Below, piece after piece: positions 17,780 through 25,251 of a DNA stretch of 64,000 nucleotides. The notes beneath the pieces are model-generated. The model did not search any database. It was not told the origin of the DNA and saw only the letters and a list, made by a program, of their open reading frames with translations. A program made the translations under genes and the position numbers. The first letter of the stretch is position 1, and each line of letters begins with the position of its first letter. The stretch is taken from positions 1 through 64,000 of the forward strand of contig JAEZVF010000038.1 of the NCBI GenBank assembly GCA_023443225.1, given 5' to 3'. The DNA comes from Bacillota bacterium. GTDB taxonomy: Bacteria; Bacillota; Clostridia; Lachnospirales; Lachnospiraceae.

Positions 17780-17868
17780 CAATTAAAACGAATTATATCC
17801 AAAAGTAATAATTTAAAACCAATTAACACGAGTTGGTGACCAATTAACACAAATTATAACCAATTGGC
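17780..17868 (+). repeat. CAATTAACAC direct repeats phased at 20-21 bp
   Basis: CAATTAAAACGAATTAT (17780), CAATTAACACGAGTTGG (17820), CAATTAACACAAATTAT (17841) and CAATTGGC (17861) lie 40, 21 and 20 bp apart on one DNA face. They sit directly upstream of the promoter at 17874. Iterons or an operator array are the likely roles. Confidence 0.6.
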
Positions 17869-17873
17869 AGGAT

Positions 17874-17902
17874 TTTACAATTCGACAAAATTATGTTAAG
17901 AT
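17874..17902 (+). promoter_or_regulatory. Sigma-A promoter for small-protein cassette 1
   Basis: TTTACA (17874-17879) and TAAGAT (17897-17902) are separated by 17 bases and lie about 50 bp before the gene at 17955. Confidence 0.6.
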
Positions 17903-17954
17903 AGACACAGTTAAAGAAACAAATCTAAATTAAAATAAAGGAGGACACAAACAT

Positions 17955-18140
17955 ATGTATAAAGTATTGCAAAGAAATGTGATGACACTCACTAACAATC
18001 AATGGATTAACACAACCGCTGTGCTGACTGAGGCTCGTGGGGGACAACAGGTGCATTACACCGACGACAACGGAATGATAGTTAAACGAGAAGCTTACAG
18101 CAAGAGTCCATACTACGACAAAGAAAAGGCAGAGGCTTAA
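17955..18140 (+). CDS. Small conserved protein, cassette 1
   Basis: The 61-residue protein is clearly paralogous to the one at 21367. Shared features are the MYK(V/I)L start, W(I/Y)(N/S)TTA(V/I)LT, GG(Q/K)Q(V/I)(H/N)Y and AYS(K/R)S. It looks like a compact beta-hairpin protein and has no signal peptide. It opens a cassette behind phased repeats and a promoter, with RBS AAAGGAGGACACAAACAT. Function unknown. Confidence 0.7.
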   Translation: MYKVLQRNVMTLTNNQWINTTAVLTEARGGQQVHYTDDNGMIVKREAYSKSPYYDKEKAEA

Positions 18141-18211
18141 CAGTACACAAATAACCAAACAAAATAGGCCACCGTTGCAGCGGTGACCCATCCAAGAAAG
18201 GGTTATAAACC

Positions 18212-18421
18212 ATGAAAAATCATAAATCTATTATGTCTACTATTGTAGATTATATCAAAACTAAAGTCAATAACTTTTGTTTTAGCCGCTTACAGGCTTC
18301 CGGTAGCTTTAATCCCGACGATGCCTATTGGCAGATGCAAGAGTACGGCTACGCCGACTTAGGTGAGTATGCTAGACAGAGTTTTATCGGCAGACTTTTT
18401 AGTAGAAAGGCTAGTTTCTAA
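18212..18421 (+). CDS. Small hypothetical protein, cassette 1
   Basis: The 69-residue basic protein contains FNPDDAYWQMQEYGYADLGEYAR in its middle (two short pieces here: DDAYWQMQEYGY and LGEYAR). It ends in a basic RLFSRKASF tail. It lies 71 bp after the first cassette gene with RBS AAGAAAGGGTT. The position matches the small second gene of the other cassette (21682), though sequence similarity is weak. Confidence 0.55.
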   Translation: MKNHKSIMSTIVDYIKTKVNNFCFSRLQASGSFNPDDAYWQMQEYGYADLGEYARQSFIGRLFSRKASF

Positions 18422-18451
18422 GATATTTTATTACCGGAAGGAGAAAACATT

Positions 18452-18712
18452 ATGCTAAAATTTCATCCCGAATTTAGATTTTACGGAATTGGTTATGCAA
18501 ACACGATAAAAGCCCTTATAGATGAAGGCTTTTTATCTGATGGTGATATCCCAGACATCAAAATCACACGCGTATTTAAGTCAAATACGTTCGATGCTTC
18601 AACATCTGTATCATTTGACACCCTCTATCGCAACTGCGTAAAGCAAGCACTTCGCTTTGTGGTAGCCGTTTACGACCGCAGGAAAAATTTAAAAGGATTT
18701 ATATATCTGTAA
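18452..18712 (+). CDS. Small hypothetical protein
   Basis: The 86-residue protein begins MLKFHPEFRFYGIGYANTI and carries a basic C-terminus (VAVYDRRKNLKGFIYL). No domain recognised. Spacing (30 bp) and a strong RBS (GGAAGGAGAAAACATT) place it in the same operon as the preceding two genes. Confidence 0.55.
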   Translation: MLKFHPEFRFYGIGYANTIKALIDEGFLSDGDIPDIKITRVFKSNTFDASTSVSFDTLYRNCVKQALRFVVAVYDRRKNLKGFIYL

Positions 18713-18878
18713 CCAAAAGAGCATAGATAAATGTGGCCGTCCACTTATCAGGGCGGTCCTCATAAGATTTGAAGGCAGTAATTTGTTGATACGATATATT
18801 CAAAAACCCTTTGTTTTAAGGCATTTCCTTTTTATCTGGCGGGTTACTAACCACTATTTCACAAGGAGGAATACCATT

Positions 18879-19700
18879 ATGATATATAAATCAGCAAAAT
18901 CAATGAGACTTACGTATAATTGCCTGGCCTTAGCCACTTCCGATGCAGTCACATCTCTTAGCTTACTGCAATATAAGGTTACTTATCCAAACGGTAACAG
19001 TTCTGTAATCGACCTTGCCACAGGTCAGGTAACATTTAAATCCCGATATCGCAAGCAACCAACTCACAACAGAGTAAACGATAATCCTAAGGACTACAAA
19101 ATCACACCCCTCTATTTTAAAAATCCTGATAACCCAGAGAATGGAGAATCTCTTTATCGGCACGGCAAAGTCCATATCCTCAACACCACTCTATCAGCCT
19201 ATCACAGAAATTTATTTGCAATAGCCTTACAGCGAGCGACTAAGCAATGCGACGACCATACAAAAATCAGAGTACATATTCATCACATAGACGGTAATAA
19301 GCATAATAACAGCATTTATAACCTTTTACCCGTTACAGGAAAGGAGCATGTTAGAATCCATCAAGCACTTAGACACGGTGCTACAACCTACGATGCACTT
19401 GTAGCCGGTCTTGGAGCTAATCTAGTAGATAATTTCTTTGGAGCTGATTACTTTAATTATGGTGATAGCAGCATATATACCTCGTCAATCAATGGTGTAC
19501 CTTATATCAAGCTTATGTTATCACAGCTCTCAGCAGCCAACCTTCCAGCCGAGACAACAAGCCTGCGGGTAAAATGCCTAAACGGTAAGTACGAATTTAT
19601 TAATATTGCTGGATATAACATCTATGAACTTTTATCGGATTTATACCTAAAAAGAGCAGTTGAGATTCTAAACCCTTACTCGGTCAGAACTGCTATATAA
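18879..19700 (+). CDS. HNH endonuclease-like protein 1
   Basis: I use the ATG at 18879 behind AAGGAGGAATACC, which trims 32 residues from the longest frame. The 273-residue product has an HNH motif: HIHHIDGNKHNNSIYNLLPV then TGKEHVRIH (about residues 147-176). A flexible C-terminal domain follows. HNH proteins of this layout are free-standing nicking or homing nucleases or phage-associated endonucleases. It closes the first cassette operon of the element. Confidence 0.8.
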   Translation: MIYKSAKSMRLTYNCLALATSDAVTSLSLLQYKVTYPNGNSSVIDLATGQVTFKSRYRKQPTHNRVNDNPKDYKITPLYFKNPDNPENGESLYRHGKVHILNTTLSAYHRNLFAIALQRATKQCDDHTKIRVHIHHIDGNKHNNSIYNLLPVTGKEHVRIHQALRHGATTYDALVAGLGANLVDNFFGADYFNYGDSSIYTSSINGVPYIKLMLSQLSAANLPAETTSLRVKCLNGKYEFINIAGYNIYELLSDLYLKRAVEILNPYSVRTAI

Positions 19701-19849
19701 GCAGTAAGAATATAACTATGTTTCATCCCGATGATGGAATATTTTACTATTAGGCAGGATTTGTTGAAATCTTGCCTATTTTATAGTGTAATAGTTTATG
19801 CTATACTAAGTTCAAGAAACAACGATAAATTATTTTATGGAGGTAATAG

Positions 19850-21034
19850 ATGATGAGAAAACTCTTATTAACATTAGCTATAATCATAATAACAGCAATT
19901 TCTTACTCAGGTGTAGTTTATGCAGAAGAGACGGATAAAGACGCTTTATATTATGTAGAGAATCAGAGAACTGATGTCTATATTCAAGATTATTATAAGC
20001 AGACTTCGGAACTTCGTAATGACCCCGAAGTGATAGCTAAAATGCAAGCGGTTACGGCTGGATTAACCAGTGATTATGAAAAAGCAAAGGCAATTTACCA
20101 TGAGGTAGAGTTCTATGGGTACTGGGCTAGCAATATTCCTGATAAAGGCGGTGGTTGTTATTATGATGCCAAGACAATCGAAGCGTTGATGCAAGCTGCA
20201 GGATTTCCTGCCAAGTATATAAGCGGACGTGCTGGTGGCGGAAACCATGCTTGGAATGAAGTTTTTGTTGACGGTCGTTGGGTATTTATGGACGGGTCAG
20301 GTGCATTTGATGAATCTGTTTTAGATTGGAGTTATCATTATACATTTAATTTTAAGTATGCTTTAGACCAAGAAAAAGAAATCTGGGATGGCTCTTTATA
20401 CTTCGTTGATTCTACGAATGATAGAGTATTAAAAGAAGTAAAGAATTTTCCTTTAAATGGCTTGGTTACCTCAACGTATGGCTTTGATATCGATACACTT
20501 TATGTAGATAGGGATTTTGAAACGCCATTTACTTTGAACACAATGCAAGTTACGTTCCCAACCTCTACGATTTATGTGCAGATGGAAGAAGGGGTAGTTA
20601 TTACCTTTGATTCAAAGGGTGGTACAGCAGTACAGCCAGTAATTACAAAGGGTTATGGAGAAAAGATTAAGAAGCCAGCAAATCCAACCAAATCCGGTTA
20701 TAAGTTTGTAGGTTGGTATGTAGAGGATGGAGCTGACGCAGTAGATTTTTCCACATGGACGTTTGATTATGACCTGACCTTGTATGCAAAGTGGAAAAAA
20801 TCGGACACCAAGACAACGAATTACAAAGTGACGTTTAATTCCAATAATGGTACGCCTGAACAGTCAGTAACCGTAACAGCAAACTCTACCATTTCCAAAC
20901 CAAAAAACCCAACAAAAACGGGCTACAAGTTTGTGAATTGGTATAAAGATAGTAAATGCACCAAGGTATGGAATTTCAAGACAGATAATGTGCAAGCGAA
21001 CACAACATTATACGCTAAGTGGAAGAAGAAATAA
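19850..21034 (+). CDS. Secreted transglutaminase-like protein with InlB-type repeats
   Basis: The 394-residue protein has a signal peptide (about residues 1-26, ending VVYAEE). The transglutaminase core has Cys in GGCYYDAKTIEALMQAAG (near 102), His in GGNHAWNEVFVDGRW (near 130) and Asp in VFMDGSG. Two C-terminal InlB B/Flg_new repeats follow, each with a 'TFDSKGG... KPxNPTKxGYKFVxWY ... TLYAKWKK' pattern (about 255-318 and 325-394). It is exported and probably acts on cell wall or extracellular protein; protease-like activity is also possible. An extended -10 (TGCTATACT, 19799) precedes it. RBS TGGAGGTAATAG. Confidence 0.85.
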   Translation: MMRKLLLTLAIIIITAISYSGVVYAEETDKDALYYVENQRTDVYIQDYYKQTSELRNDPEVIAKMQAVTAGLTSDYEKAKAIYHEVEFYGYWASNIPDKGGGCYYDAKTIEALMQAAGFPAKYISGRAGGGNHAWNEVFVDGRWVFMDGSGAFDESVLDWSYHYTFNFKYALDQEKEIWDGSLYFVDSTNDRVLKEVKNFPLNGLVTSTYGFDIDTLYVDRDFETPFTLNTMQVTFPTSTIYVQMEEGVVITFDSKGGTAVQPVITKGYGEKIKKPANPTKSGYKFVGWYVEDGADAVDFSTWTFDYDLTLYAKWKKSDTKTTNYKVTFNSNNGTPEQSVTVTANSTISKPKNPTKTGYKFVNWYKDSKCTKVWNFKTDNVQANTTLYAKWKKK

Positions 21035-21105
21035 GTTAATAGACTCAGCAGAGAGTGTTTTATTTCTCGCTTGGACAATTTAAAATTGAACTTGATATAT
21101 GTTAC

Positions 21106-21137
21106 CCTCAGAGGTCTGAACTCCTCTGAGGTTTTTT
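21106..21137 (+). terminator. Terminator after the transglutaminase gene
   Basis: CCTCAGAGG and CCTCTGAGG form a perfect 9-bp stem followed by six T. Related stems occur at 22541 and 30430. The rest of the 21035-21366 gap holds A+T-rich sequence and the promoter at 21296. Confidence 0.85.
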
Positions 21138-21295
21138 GTTGCTGAGCAGTTCTTCCCGCCACACAGGCACTCCCTTAGTTATAAAAATTTAATATTTTAA
21201 TTCATTACTAAAAGAAAGCAATTTTTACGAAAAGCAATCATTTTTTATTGATAATTGTTTCGAAAAACGAGAAAACTCCTGAAAATACTAGCTAT

Positions 21296-21324
21296 TTGAC
21301 AGAATAATCAAGCTATTGTAAAAT
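21296..21324 (+). promoter_or_regulatory. Sigma-A promoter for small-protein cassette 2
   Basis: TTGACA (21296-21301), a 17-base spacer and TAAAAT (21319-21324). It precedes the gene at 21367 by about 45 bp. GAAAGCAAT and GAAAAGCAAT upstream repeats may be regulatory. Confidence 0.7.
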
Positions 21325-21366
21325 AAATACAAGAATTAGCCAAAACATAAAAAAGGAGGTAATCCT

Positions 21367-21666
21367 ATGTACAAAATCTTAGAGGAAAATGTAAAGCTAA
21401 GGCTTGATGAGAAGTGGTACTCCACCACAGCGATTTTAACGTGTGTAAGCGGAGGTAAACAAATAAATTATTTGGCTGCAGACGGAACCATACTGAAATC
21501 ACAGGCTTATAGCCGTAGTTGCTACAGCAAAGTAGCTAAGGAAGGTGATGGATTTGAAGAAATAGAAGAAAAGAGCCGTGAAGAACTTACCGAAAAGCCT
21601 AGTTTCAGTGACCCAGATTTCTACGCTAAACAGCTACGTAGTCTTGGTTTAAAGGATATAAAGTAA
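21367..21666 (+). CDS. Small conserved protein, cassette 2
   Basis: The 99-residue paralog of the 17955 protein has a conserved N-terminal 56 residues (MYKILEENVKL, WYSTTAILT, GGKQINYLAADG, AYSRS). An acidic linker (EGDGFEEIEEKSREEL) and a C-terminal FSDPDFYAKQLRSLGLKDIK extension are absent from the first copy. The extension's 'DPDFYAKQL' resembles the 'DDAYWQMQEYG' segment of the 18212 protein, so the two genes of cassette 1 may correspond to one fused gene here. RBS AAAGGAGGTAATCCT. Confidence 0.7.
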   Translation: MYKILEENVKLRLDEKWYSTTAILTCVSGGKQINYLAADGTILKSQAYSRSCYSKVAKEGDGFEEIEEKSREELTEKPSFSDPDFYAKQLRSLGLKDIK

Positions 21667-21681
21667 AGGAGGGTATACGCA

Positions 21682-21876
21682 ATGCTGAATAATAGCAAAA
21701 TTAACAGAAACAACAACTACACCGTTAATGAGTCAGAGCCAGAACCAAAACAAACAAGCTACCTTGCAAGTCTGTTTAAGTCAACAACCGACGAAATCGA
21801 AGCCGAAGTAGAACGTGATAAGCGTTTCGGCTATACACCTCGTAATACCAACAAATCTGGCAGTTTCACTATCTAG
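21682..21876 (+). CDS. Small hydrophilic protein
   Basis: The 64-residue polar protein has an acidic middle (TTDEIEAEVERDKRFGYTPR) and low complexity at its N-terminus. It lies 16 bases after the preceding gene with RBS AAAGGAGGGTATACGC. Its DKRFGYTPRN tail is vaguely similar in position to the tail of the 18212 protein. Function unknown. Confidence 0.55.
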   Translation: MLNNSKINRNNNYTVNESEPEPKQTSYLASLFKSTTDEIEAEVERDKRFGYTPRNTNKSGSFTI

Positions 21877-21896
21877 TAAAGGAGGCAATTATTATT

Positions 21897-22001
21897 ATGA
21901 CTCTTGCATTATATCTATTTAACATCATGCTGCTTATCAGCATGATACACCTACTGGATGCCATAATTTCTCTAAAAGAAAAGCAGGGAGGCGATAAATA
22001 A
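21897..22001 (+). CDS. 34-residue single-pass membrane protein
   Basis: ATG at 21897 follows AAAGGAGGCAATT. The product is MTLALYLFNIMLLISMIHLL followed by DAIISLKEKQGGDK: one hydrophobic helix and a short charged tail. The stop TAA overlaps the next ATG by one base, so the downstream gene is translationally coupled. Good RBS and tight spacing argue that it is real despite its size. Confidence 0.6.
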   Translation: MTLALYLFNIMLLISMIHLLDAIISLKEKQGGDK

Positions 22002-22507
22002 TGCTAATATCAGAACTGCAAGACCAATCCACAGAAAATAAGCTCAAATGGCTACAATCCATTGACGGATTATCACAGCTACGAGAGTGGCTGTCAGTCG
22101 GTCTATCACTACATAAGATAGCACCAATGCTCCAAATCCAAAGTAGCACCCTTTATAAATTTTGTGACCGGACACCCGAAATTGTAGCAATTACGGGCAG
22201 AAAGCAAGTTATAAAGGTTGACCTATCTCGCCCACCAGCCTATCGCATAGTAACTGGCTATAGTTATCACAGCAAGCATCGAGGGCAGATTATTTGTGAG
22301 TACGAGACAGCTAATGAGCTGTGGCAGAGTGATTTTATTTGCAACTATTTTTGGTCTTTTGGTAAGTCTTGTAGCAATTACTTTGATATCTACTTAAAAG
22401 AGATTACCAGTAGCGGTGTGTGTCAACTCAGTAACAGCTATATAGCGATGTTTTGTGAGGTCAATAGACGAGGGATTATTAAAATACTCAAGCCGACCTC
22501 TAGATGA
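22001..22507 (+). CDS. Hypothetical protein with HTH-like N-terminus
   Basis: The 168-residue protein has an N-terminal helical part, LREWLSVGLSLHKIAPMLQI then QSSTLYKFCDRTPE, that reads like a resolvase-type helix-turn-helix (about residues 27-60). A compact mixed domain containing several Tyr/Cys residues follows. It may be a DNA-binding regulator of the cassette. No family recognised. Confidence 0.5.
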   Translation: MLISELQDQSTENKLKWLQSIDGLSQLREWLSVGLSLHKIAPMLQIQSSTLYKFCDRTPEIVAITGRKQVIKVDLSRPPAYRIVTGYSYHSKHRGQIICEYETANELWQSDFICNYFWSFGKSCSNYFDIYLKEITSSGVCQLSNSYIAMFCEVNRRGIIKILKPTSR

Positions 22508-22540
22508 GCTATAAGACCTTTTATCTTACTAGGTATAACA

Positions 22541-22579
22541 AATCCCCTCAGAAAGAATATTAAGTACTCTGAGGGGATT
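22541..22579 (+). terminator. Hairpin terminator-like element
   Basis: AATCCCCTCAGA and TCTGAGGGGATT form a perfect 12-bp stem. No T run follows, but the stem core CCTCAGA/TCTGAGG and the following TATGTCCTC are shared with the hairpin at 30430. Confidence 0.55.
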
Positions 22580-22660
22580 GTATGTCCTCCTAGATAAATT
22601 AAAAATATTTCATTTTTTTTGCTCCTGAACTGAAATTTATCGCAGGCCTGTCTTGGATAA

Positions 22661-22690
22661 AGAATTATAAAGAATTAAAAAGAATTACAA
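22661..22690 (+). repeat. Three tandem 10-bp repeats AGAATTANAA before an excisionase-like gene
   Basis: AGAATTATAA, AGAATTAAAA and AGAATTACAA are perfect 10-mers in register, ending 25 bp before the HTH gene. One helical turn per repeat suits cooperative binding by a small winged-helix protein. Confidence 0.6.
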
Positions 22691-22715
22691 ATTTTATTAA
22701 AGGAGGTAATGAAAT

Positions 22716-22919
22716 ATGGCACAATACACCGATATCGTCGAGATTTCTCGCTTAACAGGAATTTCGGTAACCACCCTAAGGCGGGGTGTACATTCTGGAA
22801 GGTTTCCCCATATTAGGCTGGGAAATACCCCTCGAGGCAAACTACTGTTCGATTTGCAACAAGTGGCTCAGGTGCTTGCTACCGAAGCACAGGAATCAAT
22901 GAACCACAAAATAACCTAA
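22716..22919 (+). CDS. Excisionase/MerR-like winged-helix DNA-binding protein
   Basis: The 67-residue protein has VEISRLTGISVTTLRRGVHSG, the N-terminal helix-turn-helix of MerR/Xis-type proteins, and a wing 'RLGNTPRGKLLFDLQQV'. Size and layout match recombination directionality factors and small regulators. It lies behind a triple 10-bp repeat and only 15 bp before the exported-protein genes, so it may regulate them, itself, or excision. RBS AAAGGAGGTAATGAAAT. Confidence 0.8.
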   Translation: MAQYTDIVEISRLTGISVTTLRRGVHSGRFPHIRLGNTPRGKLLFDLQQVAQVLATEAQESMNHKIT

Positions 22920-22934
22920 CAAGGAGGAAAAGTA

Positions 22935-23870
22935 ATGAAAAAGCTAATTTCTACGCTACTAACAGCGGTGCTTTTATTCGGCGCCAGCGGCTCACAGGTG
23001 TTTGCGTCAAGTACAGCTTCACCTGGACAAGCAACATCTAATGCGATACTTGATGCCTCCGCTATGCGCCTTGATGTAACAGTACCAACTTCGGTGTTAA
23101 TTTATGTAGACGCAACCGGTACTGTTATAACGCCGGATAGCATACCAGTCGTCAACAATTCAGTTGCACCTATACTGGTCACAAGTTTAGCAGTTACCGC
23201 GGAGGATGGGTGGACACTAGACACATTCACCACAGACTATAAAAATTTTAAAGTGGGGCGTAAAAATTTTAAAATGACCTTAAATGGCTTAGACCCCTCT
23301 GGTGGTGCCTTATCATTTCCTACCCCGATTAACGGGTCAAGTAGTCTCGCATTAGACTTTTTGGCTGACGTTTCACCACAAAAAGAGGCTATAACAGCAA
23401 CCAAAATAGGCGAAATAATAATTACAGTAGACTGGTATGCAGATGCGATACCCGTAGTACCACCCGAAGGTGGTGAAACAGGAGGAAGTTATCCAGCAGG
23501 TTATGTACTCGCAACCGACGCTGATTTCATAGGCGATACCACATTTCGGTATGTTGGCACTGCTGACTATGTTGTAATCCCAAATACAATTAAGGGCGTT
23601 GCAGTTACTAGTTACCAACAAATGTTTTATAATTCAGCTGTAAAAGGCGTAATCTCTAACAATCCAAATATTAACGATATGCGATTTATGTTTGAAAACA
23701 GCGCGACATCTTCTTTAGAGCTTGACTTAAATATTTCTGGCATGCCAAGCACTATAGCGATGTTTTCAGGAGCTACAATCACTGAGGGTTATGCAGCTAC
23801 ACAAGCACAAGCTGACATTTTCAATGCTTCGATTGACAAGCCAGCGGGATTAACTTTTTCGGTAAAATAA
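22935..23870 (+). CDS. Secreted protein: beta-sandwich domain plus BspA-like (DUF285) region
   Basis: The 311-residue protein has a signal peptide (to about residue 25, QVFASS). The N-terminal domain 'LDVTVPTSVLIYVDATGTV...GWTLDTF' (about 48-170) is also found in the 24701 protein. The C-terminal region 'GYVLATDADF...MFYNSAVKGV...GLTFSVK' (about 190-311) matches the 23911 protein. No LPxTG or lipobox is seen, so release or non-covalent surface binding is expected. It is the first exported gene of the operon. RBS AAGGAGGAAAAGTA. Confidence 0.75.
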   Translation: MKKLISTLLTAVLLFGASGSQVFASSTASPGQATSNAILDASAMRLDVTVPTSVLIYVDATGTVITPDSIPVVNNSVAPILVTSLAVTAEDGWTLDTFTTDYKNFKVGRKNFKMTLNGLDPSGGALSFPTPINGSSSLALDFLADVSPQKEAITATKIGEIIITVDWYADAIPVVPPEGGETGGSYPAGYVLATDADFIGDTTFRYVGTADYVVIPNTIKGVAVTSYQQMFYNSAVKGVISNNPNINDMRFMFENSATSSLELDLNISGMPSTIAMFSGATITEGYAATQAQADIFNASIDKPAGLTFSVK

Positions 23871-23910
23871 CGTCTTTAACTTTTTCCACATAATTACAAG
23901 GAGTTTAAAT

Positions 23911-24639
23911 ATGCGAAGTATAATAACTTTACTTTTAACAGCTTTATTTGCAACACGTGCAACTACATCGCCGATATCAGCACCTGTAATAGATACTGTG
24001 CAAATCAAACCTATAGTAGCTACTGTGCAAACCACACCCGTAGGAGATACTGCACAAGCCACACCTATCAAGGTATCTAATATCAGTACAACTGCTCCGA
24101 CTCTCCCTAAGGGTTATGTTCTTGCGACCGATGCAGAGTTCACAGGCAGTTCTAGCGGTGATTTCCATTATATTGGAGATGCTGAGTATGTGGCCATTCC
24201 TAACGTCATTAAAGGCATACGTGTCACAAGCTATCAGGGTATGTTCCACTATTCGGGTGTTAAGGGAGTATACTCAGATAACCCCAATATAGAGAGTATG
24301 GCATTTATGTTCAAGGGAACCACCTCAGACACGCTTACAGTAACCCTGAATACTGCAAACACTACAGAAATGTCACAAATGTTCCAAGATTCTAACGCCA
24401 AAGTTCTTGACCTCTCAGCAATGGACGTGTCTTCAGTAGTTCATATGAGTTCAATGTTCGACGGAGCTAAAGCCACTGTTATAGACTTAAGCGGGTGGAA
24501 TATGAGGAATGTTTATTATACAAACACAATGTTTGCTGACGCTTTGGCTACTACTGGCTACGCACGCACGAAGCAAGATGCTGATAAGCTCAATAAAAGT
24601 ACAGATAAACCTTTAGGCTTAACATTTACTGTAAAATAA
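23911..24639 (+). CDS. Secreted BspA-like (DUF285) protein with 9-residue tandem repeats
   Basis: The 242-residue protein has a short hydrophobic N-terminus that may act as a signal peptide. Three tandem 9-residue repeats (DTVQIKPIV-type, encoded at 23992-24072) follow. The rest is a DUF285-like repeat region with 'MSQMFQDSN...LDLSAMDVSSVVHMSSMFDGA' signatures. It shares the domain opening (GYVLATDAEF) and the closing (DKPLGLTFTVK) with the preceding protein. Surface adhesion is the usual suggestion for such proteins. RBS AAGGAGTTTAAAT. Confidence 0.7.
   Translation: MRSIITLLLTALFATRATTSPISAPVIDTVQIKPIVATVQTTPVGDTAQATPIKVSNISTTAPTLPKGYVLATDAEFTGSSSGDFHYIGDAEYVAIPNVIKGIRVTSYQGMFHYSGVKGVYSDNPNIESMAFMFKGTTSDTLTVTLNTANTTEMSQMFQDSNAKVLDLSAMDVSSVVHMSSMFDGAKATVIDLSGWNMRNVYYTNTMFADALATTGYARTKQDADKLNKSTDKPLGLTFTVK
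23992..24072 (+). repeat. 27-bp in-frame minisatellite, three copies
   Basis: Units start at 23992, 24019 and 24046, with shared bases ACTG, CAA and CC; each encodes nine residues of the pattern (D/A)T(V/A)Q--P. Copy number could vary without frameshift. Confidence 0.75.
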
Positions 24640-24700
24640 TAAATTCCAAATGGAGAGCGGATTTTATCCGTTCTCCCACATTAAAAGGAGGAAACAACCT

Positions 24701-25234
24701 ATGAAAAAGAAACTTTTATCCGCACTACTTGCCCTAACACTGATACTCACCTCTACAACACCTGCATATGCCTCAGATATCACAGATACCGGCGTAGGTA
24801 CTGTACCCGTTGACTTAACTGTAGAGACCCCGATTTTTAGCATTACAGTTCCAACATCCCTGCCTATCACATTAGACGAATATGGCGAAGTAAGTGTAGC
24901 CACTAATGCCACTATCATTAATGGTAGTGCCGGTCCAGTAAAAATCACAAACATCCAAACTAAAGGCATTAACGGATGGTCAATCACTAATTTTGCTGGC
25001 CTTGACATCAATACTGCAAAAGTAGGCACTAAAAGCGTCGGTTTGTCCTTAAACATCGGTGCTGCTAATATTTTAACCACAGGTGCGGATACAAATAATT
25101 TTATTGGCTTTATCAGCATTATTAAGGGTCAAACCCTACCACTTATCTATGATGCTGTATTACCGGCTCAAAAAACAGCTCAAACAAGTGCACAAATCGC
25201 TGAGGTGATTTTTACTGTTGGCTGGGATGACTAA
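24701..25234 (+). CDS. Secreted beta-sandwich protein
   Basis: I use the ATG at 24701 behind AAAAGGAGGAAACAACCT, not the in-frame start 51 bases upstream. The 177-residue product has a clear signal peptide (MKKKLLSALLALTLILTSTT, cleavage near AYAS). One domain follows with 'FSITVPTSLPITLDEYGEV', 'INGSAGPVKITNIQ' and 'GWSITNF', paralogous to the N-terminal domain of the 22935 protein. It ends VIFTVGWDD. Probably an extracellular structural or surface protein. Confidence 0.75.
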   Translation: MKKKLLSALLALTLILTSTTPAYASDITDTGVGTVPVDLTVETPIFSITVPTSLPITLDEYGEVSVATNATIINGSAGPVKITNIQTKGINGWSITNFAGLDINTAKVGTKSVGLSLNIGAANILTTGADTNNFIGFISIIKGQTLPLIYDAVLPAQKTAQTSAQIAEVIFTVGWDD

Positions 25235-25251
25235 GGAGGAGGACAATTGCT

